The notes under the pieces are model-generated. The model made no database searches and was not told the DNA's origin. It saw only the letters and a list, made by a program, of their open reading frames with translations. The position numbers were made by a program, and so were the translations under genes. Positions 23,501 to 34,959 of a stretch of DNA of 64,000 bases are shown piece after piece. Position 1 is the first letter of the stretch; each line of letters begins with the position of its first letter. Source of the DNA: Vicugna pacos (lineage: Eukaryota; Chordata; Mammalia; Artiodactyla; Camelidae); NCBI RefSeq assembly GCF_048564905.1, contig NC_133015.1, positions 7,170,501-7,234,500 of the forward strand, given 5' to 3'.

Positions 23501-26500
23501 TAAACTTGTTTCTTTTTATTTTCTTTCTTTTTTTTTTTAGATTTCCTTTCGTAGCTGTTTCAATTGGCTTTGTTGTAAATAAAAAGGTATGTCATTTAAA
23601 TTTATGGTGGGTGAAATGCCTTGCTCTCATTTTCTGAGAAAAAGTAAATGTGTCTCCATAATAAATTTAGGTTTATCTCTATCCTCAATTTATGTAGCTA
23701 CATTATTTCAAAATAAGCTATAGAACTGTTAAACTTATCCTGATGCTTTTTCCAATGAAGAAAATGTAATGTTTTCTGAGAAGACTGGATAAGGAAAAAA
23801 TGCACATGAGTAACTGAAATACCGTTCAGTATTTAATCCCCACTGTATACGTGATGGAGTCCAATGTGATAGGAGTTGATGTAGAATGGGAAATACTGAG
23901 TGGAAGAGCTGGGATTTGAGCTGGGAATGCTTTAATAGGTGTCAGTGAAGGGAAGACCAGGAAGTGGTTGGGGACAAAGCATGACTAGAAAATGCAGGGA
24001 ATGATCAGGCACCCACATACTTGCTACATCTAAAACCCCGTAGAGTACAGTCTATATGTGTTGCATTTCTGTGCGTTTGGCTATTTGATTAGTCAGAAAA
24101 TGAATGATGTTTACTAGCATCTTACATCCCTGTCTTCAGGGAGCTTGTGATATATCTGATGAGCATGTACACAAGAGAGTTAAGAAATCTCTGAAAATAA
24201 AAATACAGATAGCACACTTGAAATCTTAGGCACAGGATTGTGTGAATCAGTTGTCCTTCAAAAGGAGATGAGTGAGCATTTCTCGTATAATCAGCCCTGG
24301 GCTGTTGAACTCCCAGCTCAGTGCAAAAGTTAGATGTGTGAACAGGTAAAGGTAATATACGGTGGAACTATGGGGGAAAAAATGTACTGTGACAACATGA
24401 AGAGGGTGTAACCAGTTCTGCCAAGAGTGTTTGGGGAAATCTCTACGGTAAGTAGAAAGGGTCTTAGAATTTGGTCATATGAGTTGGGTCTTGGCAAATT
24501 AGGGGTTTGCCAGATAAAGAAGAAAAGGAAAGCATTTTCATCAGAAAGAACAGTTTGGGGAAGAGCATGATGTGTTGGGGGAATGGTGAGATGTTCACGG
24601 TGAGTGACTCAGAGTGGCAGGAGCAGAACTGATGAGGTGAGGTAGATGTTGTCTTGTTGTGACGTGCCGTGGTGTGTCCATGCTGGAGCATTTAGATTTT
24701 GTTTTTAGGTGGTAGGAAACGAGTGCAGATTTTTAAGTTCAGAGTAGTGGATAATTCCACTACGAGAGATTATGCCAGAAGGATGAGTGATTCTGGACTC
24801 AGATAGGGGTGGTGAGAATAGCTGAGGAAATGGCCCAAATCAGGAAGTGTTTTCAAGATGAAATTTGCAGGAAGTGGCTAATGGGGGAGGAGTGAGGTGT
24901 GATCAGGTCGAGAGTGAGTTTGACCTTTTTGGCTGTTTTCCACAAGGTGAGGTCGTGAAGCCTAGCCCCTTACCCGGGTGGACGGGGTCAGTGGGAGCCA
25001 CAGTTCTAGTGGTAGCTGAATTTGTGGACTAGAAAGAACAAACCTGTATGAATAGAGAGAGCTAAAAGGTAAATGGAAGAAAAGGAAGAATGAAAAACCC
25101 CTGAGTGCACAACTTTTAAGGGTTAGGCAGAGAAGAAGGACATAAGAAAAAGTGACATGAAGGTAGATGAGTTAGTGAGCAAGGGGGATGAAGAGAACAC
25201 GGCCAGGTACACGGAGTATGGGGCTAACTGAGGATGCTCAGCAGTCTCTAGATCTGCAGAGAAGGCTTTGTCAGCAAGAGTTCATTGATGATCTCTTTGC
25301 AGGGAGTTTCAGGAGAACGCGTGCTCAGGGCAGAAGCCTAATTGTGATGTGCTGGGAGAACAGGAGATGCAAAGTGTAAACTACTCTGGCAGTGAAGAGG
25401 AAAGGAGAATGTATCATTTCAAAGGTTTTGTACGGGAGAAGAAATTTGATGAGAAGTTACCAGAATCGAAATCCAAGAGAGGAGGGATCAGCTGATGGAG
25501 CAGTTTTGCAAAGACGTAACACAGGAGGAAGGGCTCACCTTAGAAAACAGGAAAGATCTTTCTTCATCTGAGGCAGGAAAGAGAGAGGTCAAGGTGGGTG
25601 CCCTTAAGCTGACAAATGATTGGGACAGTGGCAAAGATTTGGGTCTGATGACCTCTTTCCTCTGATTAAGCTGTGAATTAGCACTTTACATATCCCCCAG
25701 TGTAGCCGTTTGAAAACATTATTAGTATACCACAGTTACTTTCTTAGAAAAAGTATTGGTTGAATGAAGAAAAATACTCAAGCTTGGTAAAGGAAACTTT
25801 TCCTTCTGCAGATGGAATTTGGAATTGTATACAGTTGCATGGAGGATAAGATGTATACTGGCAGGAAAGGAAGAGGTGCCTTTTGCAACGGTCAAAAACT
25901 CCAGGTTTCACACCAAGAAGGTAGGTTTCGCCTCTGATTTTTGGTGTTACGTACTCGTATGTTATTTTTTTTTAAATGTTAACCTCTGGAATTCACCAAG
26001 TGCTAACTGATTCATAAAGCGTGTCTATTTTCCCTGTACTTTTTAACTGTGATGGTGGTTTTGGATGTGGTGGTGGAAACAGGGGAGGCAAGGGCAGTTG
26101 AACAGAGGACACTGGAGGCTTGAGGCTCCTTAGGGGCTGGAGTGGGAGATGAGTTAGAACCGCTCCCTGCCCTCACCACATCCCAGAGTTACTGTTTCAG
26201 CCACTGCATCTCAGATTCTTCGTAGAGTTCCTCTGCTCTGATGCCACTGGGACCATTAATTAGGAAATTGAGAAGGAAAAGTCCCTTCAAGTTGAGAATC
26301 ATTAAAAATGAGGCATATGCATTTTTTAATGAGTTTTACTGGCCTTTTAAGTCTTCTTTTTCTGCGACAGCTCACTGCGGTTTTGAGGCACCTTCTTCCC
26401 TAAGCCATGTCCAACATCCTCCAGTTTCCACGTCAGATTCTTTTAAGCGCAGCAAAAACTTAAAGATACTTGGGAAATGATCTAGGTTCAGAATCCTCCT

Positions 26501-29500
26501 ACGCTTTTATAATTTTTCTCCTCAAACCCTTAATTTGACAGCAGACTTTTAGTTTATTTCCTTCCCATTGAATCCTAACACGCCAGGGACTGGTAGATGC
26601 ATCCTAATATTTGAGATGTTAACGTGAAAAAATGTGCATCTTAGAGTTGAAGGAATGCGGGAGCTTTCATGGGAACAACTCTTTCCCTTTTTCTAGTTAT
26701 TTTTTTCACTTTCCTTAAACAAGTTAAGTGATCATTAGCAGAGTACAGCAGTTATGAGCATATTTGAACAAGCTGGTGAGCCCTCATCTCAGCTGTGGGA
26801 GGAGGTGAAGTGTGGGGCATGCTGGAGGGGAGCCTGTTAGCCAAGAGCGTTGAGTGTGTCTTGAGCTTCCATCATGATCTTTCAAAGAGAGAGTGGAATG
26901 CATTGGATGATCTGTCAAGTTAGTAAATGGAAATCAGATGAAAGAGCTACCATTTAATTTTAGTATTTGTTTTATTTTAAATCTATATATAAATTATTTA
27001 TTATTATCTAAATTCCACTTTTTAAAGATACATAAGGCATTTGATTTGTTGGTTTCCCACTAAAGGCATATCGTGCAGGCAAATTGGTTATATCCTACAC
27101 TTTTAGGGGGGTGGTCTTAAAAAAAAATCAAAGAGATAATAAATTGATCAGTATTTTAATATTTAAAGCCTTAGAAAGAAATAAATATGATACAACTAGG
27201 AAGAGGGAAGTAAATGTCCTTTTTTTTTTCTTAACAGTTACAAGGGTCAAATGTTTGACCAGAATTCTTACTAACAAACTAGTGATTATTTAAAACCTGT
27301 TTTTTTTAGATGTTACCAAATCACTCTTGATGACAGAGTTGGGCTCTTCCAGAACACCAGAGACTCTGAGAATTATTCTTTCTAATATGGAAAGGCTCCT
27401 TTGCCTTCCCATCCATGGGTAAGCTTTTTTCATTTTTCTCCCTAAAGTTTCCAGATAACTTAATATTCTGAGGACTGACTTTTCTTTAGAAATGAAATTT
27501 TTTATTAATAGACATGGGATCAGTGCCATATTTCTTATTCTATAATGTCATTTAAAACTTTTTATTTGAAGATAGTCTAATATATAACAAAATTTGAAGA
27601 ATAAAATACTACAAGAAACAGTAGAATACAGTCTACTCAGATTTACCCATTGTTGACATTTTGTCTCGTTTGCTTTATCCTTCTATCATGCCTTCTCTCT
27701 GTCTCTATTTGTGTGTGTGTATTTGTACATATAGCTCCTTTTTTCCTCTGAACTATTTCATGGTAATTTCCTTGGATAATGGCTCTTTTAACCCTAAATA
27801 CTTCAGTTCGTTTTTTCCTAAGAATAGGGATATTCTCTTCCATAATCATCATACAATTATTGACTTCATAAATTTATCTAATCTACCATCCATATGTATT
27901 CAGTTTTGGCAGTTGGCCTAGTAACGTTCTTTTTTTAAAAAATTGTTCCTGAAGTGTAGTTGACTGACAATGTTAGTTTCAGGTGTACAGTTAGTTGCCA
28001 CGTCTCTTTCACCACCTTGAATCTGGAACATGTCCACAGCCTAAGCAATTACCCACTTTCTGAAGTTTTCAAATTGTTTGCACAGAGGTGTGCAAGGTAG
28101 AGTCCTGTGATTTATTCCTGGCCTCTCTGTATCAGTAGTTATCTTCCTCTTAGCATTTTGTATTTTGTATATTTGTGCTTTCTTCTTTTTAGAAATCTCG
28201 ATTCAGTTACTTTGCAAGGGTTTTTATTTTTGTCTGTTTTTTCAAAGAACCACGATTTTGATGATTAATTTGATCTCCTGCTCTTCTCCTCTCTGCTTTA
28301 GTCTTTTCATCATTGTGCTTTCTTTTGGTATATTTTGTTGTTTCCTTTTTTTTCCCCCTTTTAAAATAGGAAGTTTGTTATTATGCTTTGATTTTTATTG
28401 ATATAAGTATTTAGGCTATGAATTTTTATCTGATTACTGCTCTAAATGTATCCCATAGATTCTGATTGTTTTCATCGTAATTATTTTTCAGAAAAATCTA
28501 TAACTTCTGTTTATATTTCCCTGTTTACCCAAGAGTTGTGTTCTTAAATTTCCACAAGGAAATGCTTTTTTTTTCTTTTTGAACTTCATTTTTAATTTGT
28601 AGTTTTTTTTACCTTGTAATAAATATATTTAATGGGACTTTACATTTTCTTTGTGTCCAGTATGTGATTAATTTTTGTGAAACTTCCATATGCACTGAAA
28701 AGAAAGTACATTCTGTATCATACTTTGATGTTTGGACTTCAAGTCTGCTTTGACTTAAGAATTGCAGTCCCTGCTTTCTCATTATTTCCATTTGCCTGGT
28801 AAATCTTTTCCACTCTTGTTTGTAGTCCTTTTGAATCACTGCATTTTAAATACATCTCTTTTTTTTTTATTCAACTACAGTTGATTTACAATGTTGTATT
28901 AGTTTCTGGTGTACAACAAAGTGATTCAGTTATATATATATATACATACATATTCTTTTCCATTATGGTTTATTACAGGATAATAAATATAGTTCTCTGT
29001 GCTATACAGTATGACCTTGTTGTTTATCTATTTAATACATAGTAGTTTGTACTTGCTAACCTCAGACTCCCAATTTATCCCTCCCTCACCCCCTTTCCCT
29101 TTTGTTAACCATAAGTTGGTTTTCTGTATCTGTTTCTGTTTTGCAAATAAATTTGTGTCATATTTTAGATTCTACATATAAGTGATATTATATGGTATTT
29201 GTCTCTCTCTGCCTGACTTACTTCATTTAGTATGATAATCTCTAGGTCCATCCATGTTGCTGCAAATGGCATTGTTCATTCTATTTTATGGCTGAGTCAA
29301 ATTCCTTTGAATAAATATACCACGACTTCTTTAACCAGTCATTTGTCAATGGACATTTAGGTTGCTTCCCTGTCTTGACTATTGTAAATAGTGCTACTGT
29401 GAACATTGGGGTGCATGTATCTTTTCAAATTAGAGTTTCCTCCAGATATATGCCCGGTGGGTTTTCTGGACCATATGGTAACTCTATTTTTAGTTTTTTA

Positions 29501-32100
29501 AGGAACCTCCATACTGTCCTCCATAGTGGCTGAATCAGTTTACCTTCCCACCAACAGTGTGTTTTCTTCATACCCTTTCCAGCATTTATTGTTTATGGAG
29601 TTTTTCATGATGGCCATTCTGACCAGTGTAAGGGCATTGTAGTTTTGATTTGCATTTCTCTGATAATTAGTGATGTTGAGCATCTTTTCATGTGCCAGGT
29701 GGCCATCTTGTGTGTCTTCTTTGGAGAAATGTCTGTTTATGTCTTACGCCCATTTTTTAATTTTTTTTTAATTAGTCATGTAAGCTGTATATTTTAGAAA
29801 TTAACCCCTTGTTGGTTGGCTTATTTGCAGATATTTTCTTCCAGTCTATAGGTTGTCTTTTTGTTTTGTTTATGGTTCCTTTTGCTGTGCAAAGGCTTAT
29901 AAGTTTCATTAGGTCCCATTTGTTTACTTTTGCTTTCATTTCTGTTGCCTTGGGAGACTGACCTAGGAAAACATTGCTAAGATTTATGTTAAAGAATGTT
30001 TTGCCTATGTTCTTTTCTAAGAGTTTTATGGTGTCATGTTTTATAAGTCTTTAAGCCATTTTGAGTTTATTTTTGTGTATGGTGTGAGGCAGTGTTCTAA
30101 CTTCATTGATTTACATGTGGCTGTCCAGCTCTTCCAACACTATATAGTGTGCCTCTTGATTTGAGTTGTTGGGTTTCCTCATGATTAGACTTGGGTTATG
30201 CATTTTGGGTGGGAATGTGAGAGAAGTAATTTTGTGTTCTTCTCAGTGCATTGTATTAGGGGGCACATCATACCATTTTGCCCCTTATTGGATGCTAACT
30301 TTGATCACTTTGGAATGGTGATCTTGCTGTCTTTCCCGCTGTAATTATTTTGTATCTTATCTTTGACATGTAAATATCAATCATTCATCCACTCACTTTA
30401 ACATTTATGTATGATTCTTTCCTGAATCATTTATTATTATAATGCCTAATAAAATAACATCCATACTTATGTTATCTTGGTATTTTTCCAAGGAAAAAAT
30501 ATTGTGAGATGGCAGACCTGGAATAATCTTCCCAGGCAGGCTTTCCCAAGCAGAGCCCAGCTGTGCTGTTACCCTTTGATCACATATATTGATGTACGTG
30601 CAGTTGGGAATGACCAGTAGCACATTTTAACCCTCCTACAAACTACTTGTATTGTGGGGCTGTAGTCCCTGGGTTTAGACCAAAATGAATATACCTGCGT
30701 GCCATAATAGTAGAATTTCATTTTCTTCTTTTTTTTTTTTCCTCTGAAAATATCATTGGTTTAATGTTTACCCCATTCAATGATTCCTTTTTAAAGATTA
30801 ACTTTTTTCATTGATATATGTGCATCATGATAATTAGAATTTATTATTTTTATTTTAAAATTAGATATGATCTTTTTTAAAAACATTCTCTAGATTGGTT
30901 CAGATTATCTTAAAATACAGTGAAATAAGGAGTGCCTTATTTGAAAGAATTATTTTTTCCAGTGTTATTTTTTTAAATGTTATTTGTTAGGATCCGAGGT
31001 GTTGGAACTGCAGCTCTTAACATGTGCCTCGTGGCAGCTGGATATGCAGATGCGTATTATGAGATGGGAATTCACTGCTGGGACGTAGCCGGTGCTGGCA
31101 TTATTGTTACTGAGGCTGGTGGAGTCCTCATGGATGTAACAGGTAAATTTATGGGACAGTGAAGCATTTTTCTTTCCATATCTGTTGGACTTTCCTCCAT
31201 ATATGCCTTTTTTTCTTTTAATGTTTAATATGTATTATACTTCAACTCTTGAAGGGAAAACAAGCCATGTAATTTTCTGTAAAATAAAAATAATGAACCT
31301 TGGGAGATAGAGACAAGGATAAGAAGCTAATGGTAGTGCGGGATTAATGGCTAAGACTTCAGATGTGAGTATCAGGAACTCAAGAGGCTGTAGAAAAAGT
31401 CTAGAAGGTCACCGAATCTGAGAACTATACCAAGAGCTCTTTGAATGGTGACCATGATGGATGGTCCATCTTCCATCATCACTTTCTGCCCTGGGCCTAC
31501 TTCCTTTGCACTGATGGTGAAATTTTTTTAATTAAAGAGTGTACCTGGGTTGAAATAATTCATCGATGGTCTGGGAGAAAGGCAGCAAAGAAGTAGGGAA
31601 ACGGGAAGGAAAGTGGTATGAAAATTCATTAGAGTCAAGTTTTCTGTCTATTGAATCCCAAACATTAAAGAGGTAATAAGAATAATGAAAGAAGAAATAG
31701 AACACATAAAAGATGAAATAGACAAAAGATGACACACTTTCAGACTAGTATGATTGAGATTCCCCCGTCCCCCAAAGCTGGTATTTACTAAAAGAAGATG
31801 CTTAGAGACTGATTTATGTGTTACCAAAGCTTAAGCATTTATGGTTATGTGACAACGTAGATTTTTTGAAAAGATAAATCAAGAGTATGAAAATGTTATG
31901 ATTGACCATAGTACATATTGCTGTGCTAATTTTATAGGAATTATTTTTGTGCAAGATGTTACCATTTCCCATATTTGATTTTAGGTGGACCATTTGATAT
32001 GATGTCACGAAGAATAATTGCTTCAAGTAATAAAACATTAGCAGAAAGGATAGCCAAAGAAATTCAGATAATACCTCTTCAAAGAGATGATGAAGATTGA
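18637..32100 (+). CDS. IMPA1: IMPA1, inositol monophosphatase 1 (8 coding exons, complete)
   Basis: Cytosolic Mg-dependent, lithium-sensitive homodimeric phosphatase that hydrolyses myo-inositol 1-, 3- and 4-phosphates to free inositol, feeding phosphatidylinositol resynthesis. Coding exons: 18637-18699, 19075-19208, 22122-22226, 23541-23586, 25812-25920, 27310-27418, 30991-31142, 31985-32100; total 834 nt, 277 residues plus TGA, the human length. All introns are GT-AG and all phases agree. Metal ligands are intact: GEES with Glu70, [11 protein letters not shown] with Asp90, Ile92 and Asp93, and [15 protein letters not shown] with Asp220. The substrate-contact VGTAA segment (194-196) and EMG with Glu213 are also present. 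The C terminus is [10 protein letters not shown]. Compared with human from memory it resembles bovine more ([18 protein letters not shown]). Start chosen because [12 protein letters not shown] matches mammalian IMPA1. Confidence 0.97.
19075..19208 (+). CDS. IMPA1: IMPA1 coding exon 2 (exon 3)
   Basis: Residues 22-65 and two bases of Ser66, including [20 protein letters not shown], near-invariant in mammals. Acceptor 'tttttag', donor 'gtattt'. Confidence 0.96.
19410..20618 (+). repeat. Degenerate telomere-like (TTAGGG)n array in IMPA1 intron 3
   Basis: About 1.2 kb of TTAGGG, TTGGGG, GTTAGGGTTT and related variants, G-rich on the IMPA1 sense strand. It contains a higher-order unit: the marker 'tgtggttaaattagggttcg' recurs at 20041, 20201 and 20361, exactly 160 bp apart. 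A non-telomeric block of about 56 bp starting 'ggagccattgcttcag' and ending 'gactctctgag' occurs at 19726-19781 and 20409-20464, with a more diverged copy at 20561-20618 that runs on into ordinary intron. Long open frames of (Asn-Pro)n or (Gly-Leu/Arg-Val)n type across it are products of the repeat, not genes. Confidence 0.97.
20619..21270 (+). other. IMPA1: IMPA1 intron 3, after the telomeric array
   Basis: Ordinary intron sequence. No repeat or exon recognised. Confidence 0.45.
21275..21835 (-). mobile_element. MLT1-type MaLR LTR fossil (ERVL-MaLR)
   Basis: The + strand follows the antisense of an MLT1-class LTR: 'ctgtaacaaatcaccctacc', a 'ttctagggtcaggaatatgg' stretch, 'ggctgaaggatccatgtctt', 'gcagctcataacgtggtggc', 'tagaaacgagtcacttagtcc' and 'aagaccaccac' at the far end. 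A solitary, old LTR. MLT1 families date to before or around the eutherian radiation. Confidence 0.65.
22122..22226 (+). CDS. IMPA1: IMPA1 coding exon 3 (exon 4)
   Basis: Completes Ser66 and encodes [17 protein letters not shown] and [14 protein letters not shown], carrying four of the metal-site positions (Glu70, Asp90, Ile92, Asp93). Ends with two bases of a glycine codon at residue 101. Confidence 0.97.
22565..22765 (+). mobile_element. MIR SINE in IMPA1 intron 4
   Basis: Clear MIR: 'gtgtgaccttgggcaaatta', 'ctaaacctcaattt', 'ctgtaaaatggacac', 'ggtacctgcctcatagaa', 'agtgcctggcacaaagtaag'. Followed by a CA/TA-rich simple tract at 22757-22880. Confidence 0.75.
22757..22880. repeat. CA/TA-rich simple sequence
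   Basis: Short (CA)n followed by alternating TATA-rich DNA, grown from the 3' end of the MIR. Confidence 0.7.
23110..23440. mobile_element. Possible old L1 3' remnant in IMPA1 intron 4
   Basis: The series 'ggtataaaatggcatgcag', 'ctggaggtgttcactgtta', 'ctggtttcttgtggatcc' and 'tcagagatgtctcctg' resembles a common old-LINE 3' segment. A similar but shorter stretch lies at 34190-34340. Family and strand uncertain. Confidence 0.35.
23541..23586 (+). CDS. IMPA1: IMPA1 coding exon 4 (exon 5)
   Basis: 46-nt exon giving the last base of Gly101 and [15 protein letters not shown]. Very strong acceptor (a run of T then ag), donor 'gtatgt'. Confidence 0.96.
23880..25640 (-). mobile_element. Ancient LINE remnant (L2-like), antisense, in IMPA1 intron 5
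   Basis: G/A-rich sequence whose + strand looks like the antisense of an L2-like LINE: 'cagggagcttgtgatat' near 24140, then a region around 25260-25350 with 'gatgatctctttgcaggg' and 'gggcagaagcctaattgtg'. Extremely diverged, with no frame left. Boundaries and continuity are tentative. Confidence 0.3.
25812..25920 (+). CDS. IMPA1: IMPA1 coding exon 5 (exon 6)
   Basis: Residues [20 protein letters not shown] to QKLQVSHQE. Acceptor 'ttctgcag', donor 'gtaggt'. Phase 1 exit. Confidence 0.96.
25921..27309 (+). other. IMPA1: IMPA1 intron 6
   Basis: No repeat family or exon recognised. AT-rich in its second half. Confidence 0.45.
27310..27418 (+). CDS. IMPA1: IMPA1 coding exon 6 (exon 7)
   Basis: [20 protein letters not shown] through [11 protein letters not shown]. 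Acceptor 'tttttttag', donor 'gtaagc'. Confidence 0.96.
27545..28858 (-). mobile_element. Old L1M-type LINE, antisense, IMPA1 intron 7
   Basis: First part (27545-27930) matches the common old L1 3' segment 'cagatttacccattgttgac ... gctttatcc ... ctaaatacttcag'. 27940-28060 is a short piece of L1 3' end ('gaagtgtagttgactgacaa'). 28180-28858 reads as antisense ORF2: 'tcaaagaaccacgattttg', 'tttaggctatgaatttttat', 'ctaaatgtatcccatag', 'gtccagtatgtgattaat'. Several fragments, all much older than the L1 that follows. Confidence 0.55.
28859..30160 (-). mobile_element. 5'-truncated L1, antisense, inserted into older L1
   Basis: Begins on the + strand with a T run (the reversed poly(A)), then the artiodactyl-type L1 3'UTR in antisense ('cagttgatttacaatgttgt', 'gctatacagtatgaccttg', 'gtccatccatgttgctgc'). 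Antisense ORF2 C-terminal sequence follows ('gaacattggggtgcatgtat', 'gtgatgttgagcatctttt', 'tttgctgtgcaaaggctt') to about 30160. About 1.3 kb of the 3' end of L1. Older L1M-like sequence flanks it on both sides. Confidence 0.88.
30161..30450 (-). mobile_element. Old L1M-type remnant beyond the younger L1
   Basis: 'tttcctcatgattagacttg', a 'gatgctaactttgatcactt' block and 'atgattctttcctgaatcat' are a recognised old-L1 series, probably the other half of the element broken at 28859. Confidence 0.45.
30991..31142 (+). CDS. IMPA1: IMPA1 coding exon 7 (exon 8)
   Basis: Completes Gly, then [40 protein letters not shown] and [10 protein letters not shown]. Contains substrate-contact Glu213 and the metal ligand Asp220. 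Confidence 0.97.
31143..31984 (+). other. IMPA1: IMPA1 intron 8
   Basis: No element recognised. The purine-rich part at 31550-31740 yields an antisense open frame with no family resemblance. Confidence 0.45.
31985..32100 (+). CDS. IMPA1: IMPA1 last coding exon (exon 9)
   Basis: Completes GG, then [20 protein letters not shown] and [19 protein letters not shown] at 32098-32100. Confidence 0.97.
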
Positions 32101-33540
32101 TTATAACAGCTTCACATATTCAATCACAGTTGCATCTCTCCAGATTTGCTGATGGTGTTACAAAATTCAGGACATCTGTTTCACTTTTATGATATGATTG
32201 ATTTAAATTATTTGCAAAGTCTAGATTAAAAAAATTGCTACTTGTTTTGTATTTTACTAAGAGTAGGTATGCAAGAATGGATGAAATGTCTATTTCATTG
32301 TTCTACAAATTTTTGCGTGTGAGAATGTACTTTAGGAAAAATACCCAGTTGACGAGATAAGTTGACTATCAACTGAAATAGTCAATTAGCAGTTTAGAGT
32401 TTCTAAGTATTTATGAGCCTCTGAAATTTTGACTTAGCTATTTATGTGCATATGCATTCTTAATTAGAAAGTTACCTTTTGGAAACAATTTTTCCTTTAG
32501 TTCCAAAAGCCATGTTTAATTAAATTTGTAAGAAGTATATTAGTACTTCCTAGACCAAAGTTTCTTCCTTTGCAGAGAACCTAGTTTTATTCATCAGTGT
32601 ACGTGTAGCACCAAGTATGGCACCTGTCAAATAGTAGGCAATCCAAAACTAAGCATTGAAAGAATGAGTATTTTGAAGGAATTGCTACCTTCAGTTCCTA
32701 GTTGCTGCATAAAGTAATGCGCTCATCATTCAGTAATTTTACTTCACGTTTGGAAGTAAAAACTATCTAGTCATTTTATATTTCACATTACCATTCCTTT
32801 TAACGTTTCATATTACCGTGGCATTTCAATTACTGCACCTTTGATACCGGTTATTATTGTGGGCATTTCTGGAGTTTATATATTTTTTAAAATACTGCAT
32901 TACAGTTATTTGTTTGAATTTCCTTAGAATCCCTATATAAAGGAGAAGAAATGGTTTCAAAAAGGCACCTTCATCAGGAATCTGATGTAACTTGATACTG
33001 TATGACACTTTACCGAATTCAATATTCATGTTTTAAGATGTTGAGACTAGTCCAGTTGAGCACTGGAAACCTGGCCCCTGGCGGATACATTGCATTGTTA
33101 ATATTGCACTGTTTGTTTCTTCCCCAAACTCCTTATTTAATTCTATTTCCACTGGATTCTATTCAGCCTTTTAACTATTCCTTAATCATCTTTGGCTTAT
33201 CAAACTCAAAAAGAAAATTGTTTGGTTCATCAATATTTTTAAAAGATTAATTTATTGCTTGGTCTTGTCTCTTGGCATGTGAACAGACTATTAAAGTTTT
33301 ATAGGCTCATGTGAGCCTTAAATTTCATGAAACAGAAAGTGCTTCTATAAAGTTTCCAAGACGGGTTATTTTATTGTTGTGCGCATCTAATACAGTAAAG
33401 ACTTATGAACCTAAGATTTGAGTATTATAATGACTTGCATCTCATATATTATTCTAAGACAGGTTGTTCTGCAGTTAAATTTATTGTAATTAGGAAGACT
33501 ATCATGAATATAATTTTAAATAAAAAGTGTAACTGATCCA
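32101..33540 (+). other. IMPA1: IMPA1 3'UTR (candidate extent)
   Basis: AT-rich transcribed flank. The last strong polyadenylation hexamer before the sequence changes character is AATAAA at 33519-33524, with an ATTAAA near 33290. About 32590-32670 is an L2/MIR-type 3' tail ('tggcacctgtcaaatagtag'), so part of the UTR is repeat-derived. Exact end not determinable without RNA data. Confidence 0.55.
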
Positions 33541-34959
33541 CTGCTTTTAGGGGATTTGTGTTGTTGTAACTATTTGAGACTTGCAGTTGTGATTAAATAT
33601 AGGCTCTTGGTTTTGCCTGTAGTTTTCTCAACTTTTCTAAAGACCTTTAAAATCATTTCCAAACAGGAATCTTTTTGTCATCTCTTTTATTCTAAATGCA
33701 ATTGGACATTTTGTGACTGAAATTTACTTAGACATTGAAAAAGTATGATAAGTAAATTATCCAACAATAATTTGAAAATCTCTTTGTATCAGGCCTTGGT
33801 TAGACTTAGCATGTATAATATACGTTATAGTCAGGGTTTATAATTTTCCTGCACATGTACACACACACGTATAAAATATGCACACTTGTACACTCCTCCG
33901 CCGTTTTTAAACAAAAAAATGAGCTCACTCTATTCTATACTTATTTGTGAAGCATTCTTTGGCTTTGATTTGAGTTATTAGCTGTTCCCCGAAATGGTTT
34001 ACAATGTCTAATGTGTAGCTCAGTAGTTTGCCTGTGAAATATATCATTTTGAGTCAGTTGTCCTTAATTTCAAGATCTAATCTAGAGACTAAGATACCAT
34101 AAAGAAAGAAAAAAAAATCATTTCAAACTGTTCCCATTTGCTTCAAGTTCATAACCCTCTATCTTTACCCTGCCTCATTTAGAAAAATATTTGTATCTAA
34201 TTAATATATGCACATAGTTCAAAATTTTAAATAATATACAGAGTTCAAAAAGAAAAGCAGCATTTTCCGATCCCATTCCCACCCTTTCCCTGAGGCCACC
34301 TCCCCAAACTCTTTAAGTAGTTTCTTCTATTTATGTCCATCTTTAAAGAAAACATATTCTGTTACATCTTTATTAACTTTATTCGTTACTGATCATGTTC
34401 CTATTACGGAAGATGAGGATTCTGTACTCTTGACTCACCCCATGGCTTACTTTTACCTCCTCCTTTCCATCCATCCAGTACGGTGGCATCTATTTTTGTT
34501 GTTAAGTTTATGTTCAGTTTTTGACTTAGGACTTTTATTCACTGTTTAGCTAACCAGTAGTTGCTATGACTGCATTTTCTTTCCTGTGCAATGTACTAGT
34601 ACTTTTTTCTTTTCCTCCTGAAGACACATCTTTGGGGGCCCTGTGCCCTTCCCTTTCAGTCTGATCGGTTACTGGCTGGATGTGCCGCGTGGTCGTTCTG
34701 GGGCTTCTCTTTGCTTCTAGAAGATCATAGGGAAGAGTATCTTCCTGACCTTGGTAGACAAGGAATTGGTAAATAGGACACGCATAAAAAGAACTACACA
34801 TAAAGGAAGATTGATCAGTTGGGCCATGTTAATATTAGGGACTTCTATCATCAAAATACAGCAGAGAGTCAGAGGACAGCCCACAGAGTCTGTACTACAC
34901 ACTTCTGATAAATATATCCAGAGTATGTAAATAAATCCTACGTGTCAGTTTCAGCAAAC
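33541..34959. other. Intergenic downstream of IMPA1
   Basis: No gene. About 34190-34340 resembles an old L1 3' segment (see 23110-23440). The rest was not classified. Confidence 0.4.
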
